Assembly: GCF_002577195.1 (NCBI RefSeq)
Contig: NZ_NULG01000030.1
Span: 18,050-82,049 of the forward strand
From: Bacillus sp. AFS041924
GTDB lineage: Bacteria; Bacillota; Bacilli; Bacillales; Bacillaceae_G
Reading direction: 5' to 3'
DNA: 64,000 nucleotides
The translations under genes were made by a program, and so were the position numbers. Below the pieces are notes generated by a model. The model made no database searches. It saw nothing but the letters and a program-made list of their open reading frames with translations, and had not been told where the DNA came from. Below, in pieces: positions 43,437 through 56,138 of this stretch. The number at the start of each line of letters is the position of its first letter. Position 1 is the first letter of the stretch.

Positions 43437-45155
43437 TTGAAAAAGAAACAACAGAAAAGACTAAGTAAAAAAGCGGCTATTCCAGCTGTAATGGCTTTAA
43501 CGGTGGCTTTTGGAGGGCTGTCAACTTTACCTTCATTTGTAAATGTAAAAGCAAGTGCAGCAACAGTTAATCAAGCTTTAAGTAAGGAAGAGGCTGTAAA
43601 AGCATATCTAAATTCAAAAGTTGTTGATCTTATGAAATCGGGATCTGCATGGGAACAATTTAAGATTGTAAGTGAACAAGCTGACAACGAAACGAATACT
43701 TACCATGTAAGAACAATTGAACAGTACAAAGGAATTCCAATCTATGGATCAGGACAAACTGTTGCTCTAGATGCAAATAACAATGTATATGCTTCATTTG
43801 GTAATGTCACACAAAAGTTAGCTCGAACAGTTATTCCAACAGAAGCGACTATTTCCGAGGAAGATGCTATTGCAACAGCTAAAGAGGGTATTGAAAAAGA
43901 AATTGGCACAGTAAATAATTATGATAAAATCGATACGCAATTAATGGTCTACCCATTTAAAGGGAAGCATTACTTGGCATATGTAGTTAAGGCTTCAACA
44001 TCTAATCCAGCACCAGGATACTTCCATTACTTTGTAGATGCTACAAATGGCGAAATTATTAATAACTTTAATGCGATTGATAATTTAGTAGATCCAGCGA
44101 CACTATCACCAGTAATGGGTAAAGGGCTGGATGCACATGGAAAAATGCAAACATTCCCTATTGGAAAGGATCTTAATACAGGTACAAGCTATTTATATGG
44201 TGCTTCTGTAACTGGAACTAGCGCTGCTCCTACGATTGTTCCAATTGCTACTTTTGACGCACATCGTACGGATGAAACACTATTTAACCTCTTCTCAGCT
44301 CTTTTCGGATTTACAGGTTGGGAAGTGACAACAACCAGAACAGACAACATGTTCCTTAATCCTGCAGCTGTCTCAGCTCACGTAAACTCTGATAAAGTAA
44401 GCAAATACTATCAAAACATACACAAACGTCATAGCTTAGATGATAAAGGGATGCCATTAATTAGTTCAGTTCACGTTGGCTCAAAATGGAATAACGCTGG
44501 TTGGAACGGTGTAGAAATGCTATACGGAGATGGTGATGGAATTAGATACGGATCAATGTCTGGTGGATTAGATGTAACTGGTCATGAGATGACACATGGT
44601 GTTGTCGAACATACGGCAGACTTAACTTATGAAAATGAATCTGGGGCCATAAATGAGTCATTAGCTGATATTTTCGGTGAATTTACTCAACAATACACTA
44701 CAGGTGTGACAGAATGGGAACTAGGAGAAGATATAACAACTCCTAACACTCCTAATGACGGAGGACTTCGTTCGATGAGTGATCCTGCTTCTAAAAAAGT
44801 TAGTACAAGCTATATGCCATCAGGTCATTATCCTGATACATACCAAGACCGTTACATAGGTGAATTAGATAATGGTGGCGTTCATATAAATAGCGGTATT
44901 AACAATAAAGCAGCTTACTTAATAACAAATGGTGGCACAAATAACGGATATACAATTACGAAATTAGGTAGAGGTACTGCTGAAAAAATCTATTACCGTG
45001 CATTAACAAATTACTTAACTGCATCTTCTGGATTTAAAGAAATGCGCGAAGCTGCTATTCAAGCTTCACGTGACTTGTATCCCGATAAAAATGGCGTACC
45101 ATCAAACCAAACAAAGGCTGTAATGGACGCATACTCTTCTGTAGGAGTCTACTAA
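43437..45155 (+). CDS. npr: Neutral metalloprotease, bacillolysin (M4, thermolysin family)
   Basis: 572-aa secreted preproenzyme: signal peptide (about 1-42, ending near KASAA), FTP and PepSY inhibitory propeptide (about 45-215), then the M4 catalytic domain. Zinc site HEMTH (His383, Glu384, His387) with Glu407 in AINESLADIFGE; catalytic His in NGGVHINSGINNKAA. It degrades extracellular proteins. The longest frame starts with GTG three codons earlier, but that GTG is part of the AAGGAG box; TTG, 8 nt after it, is the better start. Flanked by a RRNPP regulator that may control it. Confidence 0.95.
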   Translation: MKKKQQKRLSKKAAIPAVMALTVAFGGLSTLPSFVNVKASAATVNQALSKEEAVKAYLNSKVVDLMKSGSAWEQFKIVSEQADNETNTYHVRTIEQYKGIPIYGSGQTVALDANNNVYASFGNVTQKLARTVIPTEATISEEDAIATAKEGIEKEIGTVNNYDKIDTQLMVYPFKGKHYLAYVVKASTSNPAPGYFHYFVDATNGEIINNFNAIDNLVDPATLSPVMGKGLDAHGKMQTFPIGKDLNTGTSYLYGASVTGTSAAPTIVPIATFDAHRTDETLFNLFSALFGFTGWEVTTTRTDNMFLNPAAVSAHVNSDKVSKYYQNIHKRHSLDDKGMPLISSVHVGSKWNNAGWNGVEMLYGDGDGIRYGSMSGGLDVTGHEMTHGVVEHTADLTYENESGAINESLADIFGEFTQQYTTGVTEWELGEDITTPNTPNDGGLRSMSDPASKKVSTSYMPSGHYPDTYQDRYIGELDNGGVHINSGINNKAAYLITNGGTNNGYTITKLGRGTAEKIYYRALTNYLTASSGFKEMREAAIQASRDLYPDKNGVPSNQTKAVMDAYSSVGVY

Positions 45156-45170
45156 TCTTCTATACTATTT

Positions 45171-45206
45171 AAACCATGAGTGCATTCTATTCATTCATGG
45201 TTTTTC
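45171..45206 (+). terminator. Terminator of the protease gene
   Basis: AAACCATGA / TCATGGTTT stem followed by TTCC, 15 nt after the stop codon. Confidence 0.8.
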
Positions 45207-45592
45207 CATTTTCCAAAAGGATAACCATTAGAAAATAAGGGTTATCAACAATACAACCTTTTTGCGTATTTTTAAGAATATTTTTTATCCTACTTTTGAT
45301 TCATCAAACACCTATTCCCTCACTCATTTTAGCTTCCGACTAGTAATATAGTTACAGGAATTATCATTTTCAAAAAAAATAATTGGGACATTTCTTTTAA
45401 AAAAATCAATAAAATTTTATCTAAAAAAGAAAAATCCTTAATTAAGTGCTATCGATTAACCCAATTGTAATATATTTCAAAATTCGTAATAATCAAACTA
45501 TAGAGTAAGAAATTTCTACTCAACTTCTTACTTCATTGTTACAATTTTAAACTTATATCATCGGTTTTATAAAGGAACAAGGAGCGAGTTAA
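45207..45592 (+). other. Intergenic leader of RRNPP regulator 2
   Basis: About 385 AT-rich nt between the protease terminator and the second regulator. No ORF with a ribosome binding site, so no pheromone gene here either. AAGGAGCGAG precedes the regulator ATG. Confidence 0.4.
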
Positions 45593-46834
45593 ATGCTAGA
45601 GGGAGAAATCATTAAATTTTATCGCCAAAAAGCCGGCCTTACGCAGGAACAATTAGGTAAAGGTATTTGCACCCTCTCTTACGTAAGTAAAATTGAACGA
45701 GGTCAAACGGCCTGCTCTTCGGAAATTATCGAATTATTATCAGAACGCTTACACATAAATATAAAAGAAGAAATCGGCCGTCTTGAAAACATGGAAAATC
45801 ACCTTCATCGTTGGCATAAGGCGATTATTATGAAAAAGATAAAAGAAATAGAGGAAACTTATAACGATCTAGAAAATATCCCGATGATTGTTTTTTCTAA
45901 ATACGCTGTCTTATATAAGCTGCTTCAGGCAAGATACTTTATTATAAAGGAATATTTTGAAAAAACATTTACCATTTTACAGCATGTCCAAAAAGATTAT
46001 CCGACTCTTAGTCCTTTCGAAAAAAACTTACTGTATCATGTATGGGGCATTTATTATTTATGCAATTGCATTACCTCAAAGAACGAAAATCATCAAAAAG
46101 CTATAAAAATCTTGCGTAAAATCAATAAGGATGAGTATGGCAATCTCGAATATCAGTATGACTTGGCATTAGCATATTATTGTATCGATTCTAAAGTAAT
46201 GGCCTATGCGTATGCAGAAAAAGCACTTCGGCATTTTAGGGAAACAAATAACTCGTTAATGGCAATCGCAACTGAAGCACTATTGCTTTTACAAATTGGA
46301 AACGATTTGCACTTAGATCTAGAAGAGTTGACGGAGTCCTACCAAAATCTAATTTATCAAAGCGAATTACTTCATGCTCCTGAAAAAAAAGGAATGCTTT
46401 TAAACAACTTAGGCTTTGAACATTTTAAAAGAAAGAATTACACAAGTGCGTATAAATACTATAAAGAAGCACTTCGAATGTCAGAAAAGGCTTCACTTTC
46501 CTATCTTAATCGCCTATTTAATTGCGTGGAAAGTAGCTTCGAAGGAAAGCTACAGCCAAAAAAAGGATTGCTGAAAAAGGCACAAGAAGGTGCTTTATTA
46601 GCAAAGCAATTGAAAAATCACTTTTATCAACTAGTTTTCAAACTTCTGATCCTCCGTATAGAGAATAAATCCGAACAGTATTATAGCTTCCTAGAAAAGG
46701 ACGTTCTACCATACTTTCAATTAACTGAACATACGCGTTATATAAACAAATACGCTAAAGAATTATATGATTACTATTCAAGGTTAGAACATCATGAGAA
46801 AGTCGCACAAATTTCTAAACTCCTTATAAAATAG
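45593..46834 (+). CDS. NprR-like (RRNPP) transcriptional regulator 2
   Basis: 413-aa paralogue of the regulator at 31.6 kb: XRE helix-turn-helix (EIIKFYRQKAGLTQEQLGKG, about 4-60) and TPR-like repeats. It lies downstream of the neutral protease in the same orientation. NprR of the B. cereus group activates the nprA protease with the NprX peptide, so control of the protease is plausible. However, the gene order is reversed from nprR-nprX-nprA and no peptide ORF follows. About 45% identical by eye to regulator 1 at the N-terminus (rough impression). Confidence 0.86.
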   Translation: MLEGEIIKFYRQKAGLTQEQLGKGICTLSYVSKIERGQTACSSEIIELLSERLHINIKEEIGRLENMENHLHRWHKAIIMKKIKEIEETYNDLENIPMIVFSKYAVLYKLLQARYFIIKEYFEKTFTILQHVQKDYPTLSPFEKNLLYHVWGIYYLCNCITSKNENHQKAIKILRKINKDEYGNLEYQYDLALAYYCIDSKVMAYAYAEKALRHFRETNNSLMAIATEALLLLQIGNDLHLDLEELTESYQNLIYQSELLHAPEKKGMLLNNLGFEHFKRKNYTSAYKYYKEALRMSEKASLSYLNRLFNCVESSFEGKLQPKKGLLKKAQEGALLAKQLKNHFYQLVFKLLILRIENKSEQYYSFLEKDVLPYFQLTEHTRYINKYAKELYDYYSRLEHHEKVAQISKLLIK

Positions 46835-46867
46835 AAAACTAACACAAAATTGAATGGACTTTTACAT

Positions 46868-46903
46868 AAAAAAACCTGATTGTATAAATAATCAGGTTTT
46901 TAA
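46868..46903. terminator. Bidirectional terminator between regulator 2 and the MFS gene
   Basis: AAAACCTGATT / AATCAGGTTTT with T-tracts on both sides, serving the converging genes. Confidence 0.88.
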
Positions 46904-46914
46904 AATTTAAAACA

Positions 46915-48165
46915 TTATGACTTAGCTTCAGCTACGACATTTTTCATAATTTTAAACATTGGAACCATAACAAGTATTCCTATGATAAACAATAAGGCTG
47001 AAACTTGATAGATAGAGAATAAAGAAAATTGCTCCTTTAAAACCCCTGCCAAACTCATTGTGATCACCATAGCACCCATAAATAATGGTGTTAATATTCC
47101 ATTTACTCTTCCTACAAACTTTTCTTCAGTATTTTTCAAAATAATTGTATTAATACCAATGTGGAGTGCAGGCATAAATAATCCGATAAAGAATTCAGTT
47201 ACTAGTGTTAGCCAAAACATTTCAGACCAACCTATTATGAAAATACCAATAGCATTTACAGCCATACCAATTAGTAATAAAACATGTGGCGCCATCTTAT
47301 TAGAAATTACCATAATAAGACCACCACCTATAATCATTGCTGCTCCATTAGCAGCAAATATCCACTGTAAATATTCTTTATCCAGTCCCAGTCGCTCAGT
47401 TACTAAAAAAATCGTTAGTGGGTGGATAAGACCAATACCTAGTCCTGCAGCTGCAAATACTCCACCTAAATAAACAAGAATTTTTCGCGACCAAACGTAT
47501 TGAAATCCTACCTTCATCTCTTCCCATAATGATGTTGTATGTTCCACTTTTTCTTCGTCTGGATCTTTTGGTAACTTTGTTAAAATTAGTGCTGACATAA
47601 GAAAAGCAATACCTACTATTCCCATTGAAACAACCATTCCGGCTTGTTGAAAAACAAAAGTACCGATCACCGGTCCTAAAATCATAAAAATCGCCATCAT
47701 CGTTTGAAAGATAGACATACCGGCTTGCATCTGTTCAGCAGGTACATGCACTTTAAATAATTTCATATTGGATGGCTGAGAAAACTGTGACAAAATTGCT
47801 GAAACTAATGTTGCAAAAAAGACAAACTTCCAAGAGCCAAATAATAGCGCGATTAGTATAACGAATATTGATATTGCACTTAAAATATCACACCAAATCA
47901 TAGTTCGTTTTGGTTTCCAACGATCTGCAAAAGTTCCGCCAATAAATGAAAAAATAAAAATCGGCGCAAATTCAGCAACCGAAATAAGTGATACGGCTGT
48001 AGCATTACCTTTCGTCTTTTCAACAACAAATAATAAAATTGCAAAATTACGAATCCAAATTCCTAATTGTATAAACAAACCCGCTGAAAGTATCGTCTGG
48101 ATAAAAGGATTTTTTAACAAAGAAGCCATTGAGGGATTTGAAGTTGTTGTAGTAGTTGTAGTCAT
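46915..48165 (-). CDS. MFS transporter, drug/macrolide efflux-like
   Basis: 416-aa major facilitator with 12 hydrophobic segments. GTFADRWKPKRTMIWCDILSA is the loop 2-3 motif of the MFS_3/macrolide-efflux-like subgroup. The N-terminus is a run of Thr residues (TTTTTTTS) before the first helix. Substrate unknown. It converges on the RRNPP regulator and lies upstream of a long AT-rich gap to the glycolytic operon. Confidence 0.82.
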   Translation of the reverse strand: MTTTTTTTSNPSMASLLKNPFIQTILSAGLFIQLGIWIRNFAILLFVVEKTKGNATAVSLISVAEFAPIFIFSFIGGTFADRWKPKRTMIWCDILSAISIFVILIALLFGSWKFVFFATLVSAILSQFSQPSNMKLFKVHVPAEQMQAGMSIFQTMMAIFMILGPVIGTFVFQQAGMVVSMGIVGIAFLMSALILTKLPKDPDEEKVEHTTSLWEEMKVGFQYVWSRKILVYLGGVFAAAGLGIGLIHPLTIFLVTERLGLDKEYLQWIFAANGAAMIIGGGLIMVISNKMAPHVLLLIGMAVNAIGIFIIGWSEMFWLTLVTEFFIGLFMPALHIGINTIILKNTEEKFVGRVNGILTPLFMGAMVITMSLAGVLKEQFSLFSIYQVSALLFIIGILVMVPMFKIMKNVVAEAKS

Positions 48166-48377
48166 TTTTTCTCCTCTCTATTTTTAAAATTTCTTTAGTT
48201 CGTAATCTAACTAAGGTACTTCAACACCATAATTAGAACTAACGTTCCTAAGAACATATATTCCTATATTAGCATTAAAATCCTTAAATAATCAATCCCT
48301 TATTTATTTTATACCTTTTTCTGAATCATTAATCAACTTATGAAAATTTCAATTACGATGTGGATACAAAAAGAAAC
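48166..48377. other. Leader of the MFS gene
   Basis: About 210 AT-rich nt between the MFS start and the eno terminator. No ORF or clear operator; it should contain the MFS promoter. Confidence 0.35.
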
Positions 48378-48410
48378 AAAAAAGAGAAGGTGACGATCCT
48401 TCTCTTTTTA
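48378..48410 (-). terminator. Terminator of the glycolytic operon
   Basis: AAAAAAGAGAAGG / CCTTCTCTTTTT stem, loop TGACGAT, U-rich on the minus strand; about 55 nt after the eno stop codon. Confidence 0.9.
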
Positions 48411-48462
48411 AATGTCTATAATGGATTATGTTTTTTTGTTATTGCACTTAGTTTTGATTAAA

Positions 48463-49782
<1,320 letters not shown>

Positions 49783-49823
49783 TTATACGCATATTTAAAA
49801 ACTTTTTATAATTAACTGTTCAC

Positions 49824-51356
49824 TTATTTAATAAGTGATTTACCAGTCATTTCTTTTGGTTGTTCTACTTTTAATAGAGCAAGAACAGTTGGTGATAAAT
49901 CACCTAAAATACCATCTTCACGTAACGTAATACCTTCATCAGTTACAATAACTGGTACCGGGTTAGTCGTGTGAGCTGTCATTGGTTCACCCTCAGGTGT
50001 AATTTCCTCATCAGCATTTCCGTGGTCAGCAGTAATGATTGCTTTTCCGCCTTTTGCAAGAATTGCATCAACTACTTCTCCTAAACATTCGTCAACTGCC
50101 TCAATTGCTTTAATTGTCGGCTCAAGTTTCCCTGAATGTCCAACCATATCAGGATTTGCAAAGTTTAAGATGATTACATCATGCTTGTCAGCAGCAATTT
50201 CTTTAAGTAATGCATCTTTTACCTCATAAGCACTCATTTCAGGTTTTAAATCGTATGTCGCAACTTTTGGTGAGTTGATTAAAATACGTTCTTCACCCGG
50301 GAACTCGGCTTCACGACCACCACTAAAGAAAAATGTGACATGTGGATATTTTTCCGTTTCAGCAATTCGTAATTGAGTTAAATTATTTTGAGCAAGAACC
50401 TCACCTAAAGTGTTATCAAGGTTAGTTGGTTTAAATGCAACATAGCCTTGTACTGTTTCACTAAAATGTGTTAAACAAACGAAATGAACATTTTTCGGGA
50501 ACTTACTTCCTCGATCAAAGTCACGGAAATCCTCGTTTGTAAATACATTTGAGATTTGAATTGCACGGTCAGGTCTGAAGTTGTAGAAAATAATTGAATC
50601 ATCATCACTTATTGTTGCAACTGGTGTCCCATCTTCTTTTACCATTACTGAAGGTAAGACGAACTCATCATGGATTCCATTCGCATACGAATCTTCAATT
50701 AATTCATAAGGATTTTTATAAGTTGGACCTTCTCCATATACCATTGCACAATAGCATTTTTCTACACGGTCCCAACGCTTGTCGCGGTCCATGGAATAAT
50801 AACGACCAGAAATTGTTGCAAATTCACCTACACCATATTCTTTAAATTTTGCTTCTGTTTGATCGATATATTTTTTAGCTGTAGTTGGACCGACATCTCT
50901 TCCATCAAGGAAAGCATGTAGATATACTTTCTTCATACCTTCTTCAGCAGCTAATTTTAATAAAGCAAACATGTGATTAATATGGCTGTGAATACCGCCA
51001 TCAGACAATAGACCAAAAATATGTAAAGCTTTATCTTTTTCTTTTGCGCTCTTTATTGCATCCATGAAAGTATCATTTTTTTCAAATTCACCTTCACGAA
51101 TTGCCTTATTTACACGAGTTAAGCTTTGATATACAATTCGTCCAGCTCCGATATTTAAATGACCTACTTCAGAATTACCCATTTGTCCTTCAGGTAAACC
51201 TACTGCTTCACCGCAAGCAGTTAATTGCGCATGAGGATATTTATTCCAATATCTATCATAATTTGGTTTCTTCGCTTGTGCAACAGCATTTCCAAATGTT
51301 TCGTCGCGTAAACCAAATCCATCTAGGATAATTAACGCTACTGGTTGTTTACTCAT
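49824..51356 (-). CDS. gpmI: 2,3-bisphosphoglycerate-independent phosphoglycerate mutase
   Basis: 510-aa alkaline-phosphatase-superfamily enzyme interconverting 3- and 2-phosphoglycerate using two Mn2+ ions. The phosphorylated Ser lies in [16 protein letters not shown]; metal ligands appear in [17 protein letters not shown] and [10 protein letters not shown]. Activity of this type is pH/Mn-dependent in spore-formers. Its ATG overlaps the tpiA stop by 1 nt (TAATG). Confidence 0.98.
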   Translation of the reverse strand: MSKQPVALIILDGFGLRDETFGNAVAQAKKPNYDRYWNKYPHAQLTACGEAVGLPEGQMGNSEVGHLNIGAGRIVYQSLTRVNKAIREGEFEKNDTFMDAIKSAKEKDKALHIFGLLSDGGIHSHINHMFALLKLAAEEGMKKVYLHAFLDGRDVGPTTAKKYIDQTEAKFKEYGVGEFATISGRYYSMDRDKRWDRVEKCYCAMVYGEGPTYKNPYELIEDSYANGIHDEFVLPSVMVKEDGTPVATISDDDSIIFYNFRPDRAIQISNVFTNEDFRDFDRGSKFPKNVHFVCLTHFSETVQGYVAFKPTNLDNTLGEVLAQNNLTQLRIAETEKYPHVTFFFSGGREAEFPGEERILINSPKVATYDLKPEMSAYEVKDALLKEIAADKHDVIILNFANPDMVGHSGKLEPTIKAIEAVDECLGEVVDAILAKGGKAIITADHGNADEEITPEGEPMTAHTTNPVPVIVTDEGITLREDGILGDLSPTVLALLKVEQPKEMTGKSLIK

Positions 51357-52111
51357 TACTTAACAGCCTCCAATAATGCAAGGAAAGAAGCTGGTTCTAA
51401 ACTTGCTCCACCTACTAAAGCACCGTCAATATCAGGTTGAGCCATATATTCTTTAATGTTTTCAGGTTTTACACTTCCGCCGTATTGTACACGCACTGAC
51501 TCAGCAACAGTCTCATCATAAAGACTTGCTACTACATCACGAACAAATTTACATGAATCTTGTGCATCTTTTTCTGTAGCAGATTTACCTGTGCCAATTG
51601 CCCAAATCGGTTCATAAGCGATAACTAAGTTTTTCACTTGCTCATCTGTAAGACCTGCAAGATCAGCTGTTAATTGAGTACGAATAACTTCCTCAAATTT
51701 ACCGCCTTCACGCTCTTCAAGTGTTTCACCACAGCAAAGGATTGGTGTAAGACCGTGTTCGAAAGCTTTTTTTGTTTTACTATTAATAAACTCATCTGTT
51801 TCGCCATAATATTCACGACGTTCAGAGTGTCCGATAATAGCATAAGTTACTCCTAGGTCTTTAAGTGCTACTGGGCTAATTTCTCCAGTATAAGCACCAC
51901 TATCTTTATCACTTACATTTTGAGAACCAATTTTTAATTCAGTTCCTTTTGTACCGTATAACATTGGTGCAATAAATAGTGCAGGTGCACAAACAGCAGA
52001 ATCTACTTTATCAGATGATGGAATGCTAGTTTTTACTTCTTCAACAAATGTCATCGCTTCGCTAAGCGTCTTATTCATTTTCCAGTTACCCGCGATAATT
52101 GGTTTACGCAT
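51356..52111 (-). CDS. tpiA: Triosephosphate isomerase
   Basis: 251-aa TIM barrel that interconverts dihydroxyacetone phosphate and glyceraldehyde 3-phosphate. [12 protein letters not shown] carries the substrate Lys, [13 protein letters not shown] the catalytic His, and [17 protein letters not shown] the catalytic Glu (signature). I start at MRKPIIAG, with AGGAAGGTG 6 nt before it; the GTG three codons upstream belongs to that box. Confidence 0.98.
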   Translation of the reverse strand: MRKPIIAGNWKMNKTLSEAMTFVEEVKTSIPSSDKVDSAVCAPALFIAPMLYGTKGTELKIGSQNVSDKDSGAYTGEISPVALKDLGVTYAIIGHSERREYYGETDEFINSKTKKAFEHGLTPILCCGETLEEREGGKFEEVIRTQLTADLAGLTDEQVKNLVIAYEPIWAIGTGKSATEKDAQDSCKFVRDVVASLYDETVAESVRVQYGGSVKPENIKEYMAQPDIDGALVGGASLEPASFLALLEAVK

Positions 52112-52190
52112 GAGAAACACCTTCCTAACAATTGGTAAGACATAACATCTTACTCTATTTCAATTACTTAATATTGTAAAGCTACTAGAC

Positions 52191-53372
52191 TTATTTATCG
52201 TTTAATAATGCAACTCCAGGAAGCTCTTTACCTTCCATAAATTCTAATGAAGCTCCACCACCAGTAGAAATATGGCTCATTTTATCTGCTAAACCGAATT
52301 TTTCAGCAGCCGCAGCTGAGTCTCCTCCACCGATAATTGAGTATGCATCTGATTCTGCTAATGCTTGTGCTACTCCTTTAGTACCCCCGGCAAATTTGTC
52401 GATTTCAAACACACCCATAGGTCCATTCCAAATAACTAATTTAGAGCTTTTAATTACATCTGCATAAAGAGCAGTTGTTTTCGGCCCAATATCAAGAGCT
52501 TCCCAGTCTGCAGGAATGCTATCAATATCAACTTCCCTGGTATTTGCATCTTCACCGAACTTATCAGCAATGATTGCGTCTATTGGCATGTAGAATTTAA
52601 CACCTTTAGCTTCAGCTTTTTGCATAAACTCATTTGCTAAATCAATTTTATCCTCTTCTAAAAGAGATTTCCCAATTTCATAGCCTTTAGCTTTTAGGAA
52701 CGTATAAGCTAGTCCGCCACCAATTATTAAGTTATCTACTTTTTCTAATAAGTTTTCAATTACACCAATTTTATCTCGAACTTTCGCTCCACCGATAATA
52801 GCTGTAAATGGGCGTTCTGGATTAGATAATGCTTTACCTAAAACATTAATTTCTTTTTCCATTAAGAAGCCTGCTACAGCAGGGATATGCTTAGCGATAC
52901 CAGCAGTTGTAGCATGTGCACGGTGTGCAGCACCAAATGCATCATTTACATAAACATCAGCTAATAAAGCAAATTCTTTTGCTAATGCTTCGTCGTTTTT
53001 CTCTTCGCCTGGATAGAAACGAACATTTTCTAATAATAAAACATCGCCTTCATTCATTTTGCTAATTTCTTCTTGAACTTTAGGGCCATATGCTTCATCA
53101 GATTTTATAACGTTTTTACCTAATTTTTCACTTAAACGTTTAGCAACAGCATTTAAACGTAGATCTTCATTTACTTGTCCTTTTGGACGTCCTAAGTGAG
53201 ATGCTAAAACAACTTTAGCTCCGTTTTCTATTAAATACTGAATCGTAGGAAGTGCAGCACGAATACGAGTATCATCTGTTACTTCACCGTTTGCCATAGG
53301 TACGTTAAAATCCACACGGCAAAATACGCGTTTCCCTTTTACATCAATGTCATGTAATGACTTCTTGTTCAT
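52191..53372 (-). CDS. pgk: Phosphoglycerate kinase
   Basis: 393-aa two-lobed kinase that makes ATP from 1,3-bisphosphoglycerate. RVDFNVPM (signature), [26 protein letters not shown] and NGPMGVFE are intact, and [13 protein letters not shown] forms the nucleotide site. It is separated from gap by a terminator-like hairpin and about 240 nt, so a second promoter before pgk is likely, as in B. subtilis. Confidence 0.98.
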   Translation of the reverse strand: MNKKSLHDIDVKGKRVFCRVDFNVPMANGEVTDDTRIRAALPTIQYLIENGAKVVLASHLGRPKGQVNEDLRLNAVAKRLSEKLGKNVIKSDEAYGPKVQEEISKMNEGDVLLLENVRFYPGEEKNDEALAKEFALLADVYVNDAFGAAHRAHATTAGIAKHIPAVAGFLMEKEINVLGKALSNPERPFTAIIGGAKVRDKIGVIENLLEKVDNLIIGGGLAYTFLKAKGYEIGKSLLEEDKIDLANEFMQKAEAKGVKFYMPIDAIIADKFGEDANTREVDIDSIPADWEALDIGPKTTALYADVIKSSKLVIWNGPMGVFEIDKFAGGTKGVAQALAESDAYSIIGGGDSAAAAEKFGLADKMSHISTGGGASLEFMEGKELPGVALLNDK

Positions 53373-53571
53373 TTTAGGTGCCTCCAGTACTGTTTTTATT
53401 CATCCATGTTCAATCCCACTGTTGATCCGTCTCATATTCAAAGTCGTATCCATTCTGTGATATTGTCACCGCAATTTTAACAGATTATGTACATCAATTG
53501 GAATTTATTTCTAGAGTATTTTTAAAAATTGTGATGGATTAGTGACTAAAGAGGATTTTTATCAAACAAAA

Positions 53572-53591
53572 GAGGGGAGGAAATTCCCCTC
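53572..53591 (-). terminator. Partial terminator between gap and pgk
   Basis: GAGGGG / CCCCTC stem with an 8-nt loop, followed on the minus strand by TTTTG. In B. subtilis a terminator and internal promoter here allow cggR-gapA to be expressed apart from pgk-eno. Confidence 0.75.
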
Positions 53592-53616
53592 GCCCTCATA
53601 TTAATTTCAATTAAAA

Positions 53617-54660
<1,044 letters not shown>

Positions 54661-54665
54661 TTATT

Positions 54666-55694
54666 TTAAAGGGAACATCCTTTAATTAACTCTTTTGCAG
54701 CTCCTTCGTCTGTGACGAGGATATTTACATGACCTTTCTTTAAGAAAGAAGCCATTGCTTTAGCTTTAGAAGATCCTCCAGATACTGCAAGTACATATGG
54801 TATATTCTCCAATTCGTTCAGTTGTAAACCAATTGTTCTTACTCTGTAAACAACTTCACCATTTTCATTAAAGTAATATCCAAATGCCTCTCCTACAGCT
54901 TCAGATTCAGTTAAGATTTCTAACTGTTCCGATGAAGACTGTCTTCGTTTAGCCATTGTAAATGCATCTCCAATGCCGTGTACGACAATTGAAGAAGATC
55001 GAATTAAATTTAGAACCTCTTTTACTCTTGGTTCTTCCATCATAGTGAGATATGCTTCTTCACTAAGTTCATCTGGTAAATGCAGTAAACGATAATTACC
55101 TTTTGCCATTTCAGCCATTTTTGCACAAATCGTATTCGCTTGGTTTCTTACTTCTTCGCCTAAGCCGCCTCGTGCTGGTACAAATAAGGTATTTAAATCT
55201 TTAGATTCATCATTCATCATTTCAGCTACGGCAGCTAAAGTGGAACCACCGGTAACAGCAACAATATTATTTGTTTCTAGCCTTTGGTTTATACAACCGA
55301 CAGCAGCACGACCCATCTCCTTTTTTACCCAGTCCAGTTCGTCACTATCACCTGAAACAACAATGACTTCCTTCAGATTAAATGTATCTTTAAGCAAGTC
55401 TTCGATGTTTTTCAAACCGAATAGTTCACGCATTGGTTCTTCTAGGTCTAGAAGTAAACTTAGGCCTTCATCCGTTAATGTCATACCCGAAGATGCAACA
55501 TTAATCAATCTTTGCTCTTTTAATAAAGCAACTTCTGATCTAAGTACTCTTTCTGTTAACCCTACACTTGCAGACAAGTTTCTTCGACCAATCGGCTGCA
55601 TAATTCGTATATACTGTAAGATTTGAAATCTCTTTTGGATAACAGGTATTAGATCAGGTAATAATTTTTGTTGTAGCTTTAAAATATGGTTCAT
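54666..55694 (-). CDS. cggR: Central glycolytic genes regulator
   Basis: 342-aa SorC-family repressor: N-terminal winged helix-turn-helix (GRRNLSASVGLTERVLRSEV) and a sugar-phosphate-binding domain that senses fructose 1,6-bisphosphate. It represses its own operon, cggR-gap-pgk-tpiA-gpmI-eno; its tandem operator is recognisable just upstream. I start at MNHILKLQQ, which matches family N-termini and has GAGGAG six nt before it; six upstream codons were dropped. Confidence 0.96.
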   Translation of the reverse strand: MNHILKLQQKLLPDLIPVIQKRFQILQYIRIMQPIGRRNLSASVGLTERVLRSEVALLKEQRLINVASSGMTLTDEGLSLLLDLEEPMRELFGLKNIEDLLKDTFNLKEVIVVSGDSDELDWVKKEMGRAAVGCINQRLETNNIVAVTGGSTLAAVAEMMNDESKDLNTLFVPARGGLGEEVRNQANTICAKMAEMAKGNYRLLHLPDELSEEAYLTMMEEPRVKEVLNLIRSSSIVVHGIGDAFTMAKRRQSSSEQLEILTESEAVGEAFGYYFNENGEVVYRVRTIGLQLNELENIPYVLAVSGGSSKAKAMASFLKKGHVNILVTDEGAAKELIKGCSL

Positions 55695-55727
55695 TTTCAT
55701 CTCCTCTTTCACAGAGTATTCACTTGG

Positions 55728-55763
55728 GTCTAAATGTGTCCCACTATGACATATTATGTCCCA
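55728..55763. promoter_or_regulatory. CggR operator
   Basis: On the minus strand TGGGAC-N6-TGTC-N4-TGGGAC-N6-AGAC, the spacing of the published CggR operator (CGGGAC-N6-TGTC repeated with N4). Both repeats have T instead of the first C, and the last half-site is AGAC. It lies 34-69 nt before the cggR start. Confidence 0.85.
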
Positions 55764-55834
55764 CTTGTTTTAAAAAAATTACAGCGTTTTTCAACGTTGT
55801 TTTTTTGAACAAGATTTACTCCTGAAGTGAAATA

Positions 55835-55863
55835 ACCCTGCTACATTTACATTGTAACAGGGT
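55835..55863 (-). terminator. Terminator of rpoN-glutaredoxin transcript
   Basis: ACCCTG / CAGGGT outer stem continued by TACA/TGTA after a one-base mismatch, followed on the minus strand by TATTTC. It separates the upstream genes from the cggR promoter. Confidence 0.6.
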
Positions 55864-55886
55864 CGTTCATTTCTTTCAACTGATAA

Positions 55887-56126
55887 CTACCTATTAATTG
55901 CATTTAATATGTCAATCTTATGAATTTTTCCGTATGCAACGGTTTCCCCATTCATTTGAATAACAGGGATCATTAGTTGATATTCCTCTAATAATGCATC
56001 ATCAGAATAAATATCAATTTCATTTACTTCGATTTCATAATCCGATTGAACCGAACGAATTGCTTCTTTTGCCTCTTCACATAATCCACAATTCTCTTTT
56101 GTAAATAATGTTAATTTAATCGACAT
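55887..56126 (-). CDS. Glutaredoxin/thioredoxin-like protein
   Basis: 79-aa thioredoxin-fold protein with the redox motif CGLC (residues 13-16) after TLFTKENCGLC, and a cis-Pro region MIPVIQMNG. It likely reduces disulfides or mixed thiols in the cytoplasm. Commonly found between rpoN and cggR in Bacillaceae; 12 nt follow rpoN, so it is cotranscribed. Partner unknown. Confidence 0.85.
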   Translation of the reverse strand: MSIKLTLFTKENCGLCEEAKEAIRSVQSDYEIEVNEIDIYSDDALLEEYQLMIPVIQMNGETVAYGKIHKIDILNAINR

Positions 56127-56138
56127 CCAATTCTCCTT

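Noticed and set aside
46852..46910. 18-codon ATG frame after the second RRNPP regulator
   Set aside because: It lies across the bidirectional terminator, lacks a ribosome binding site, and is not signal-like.
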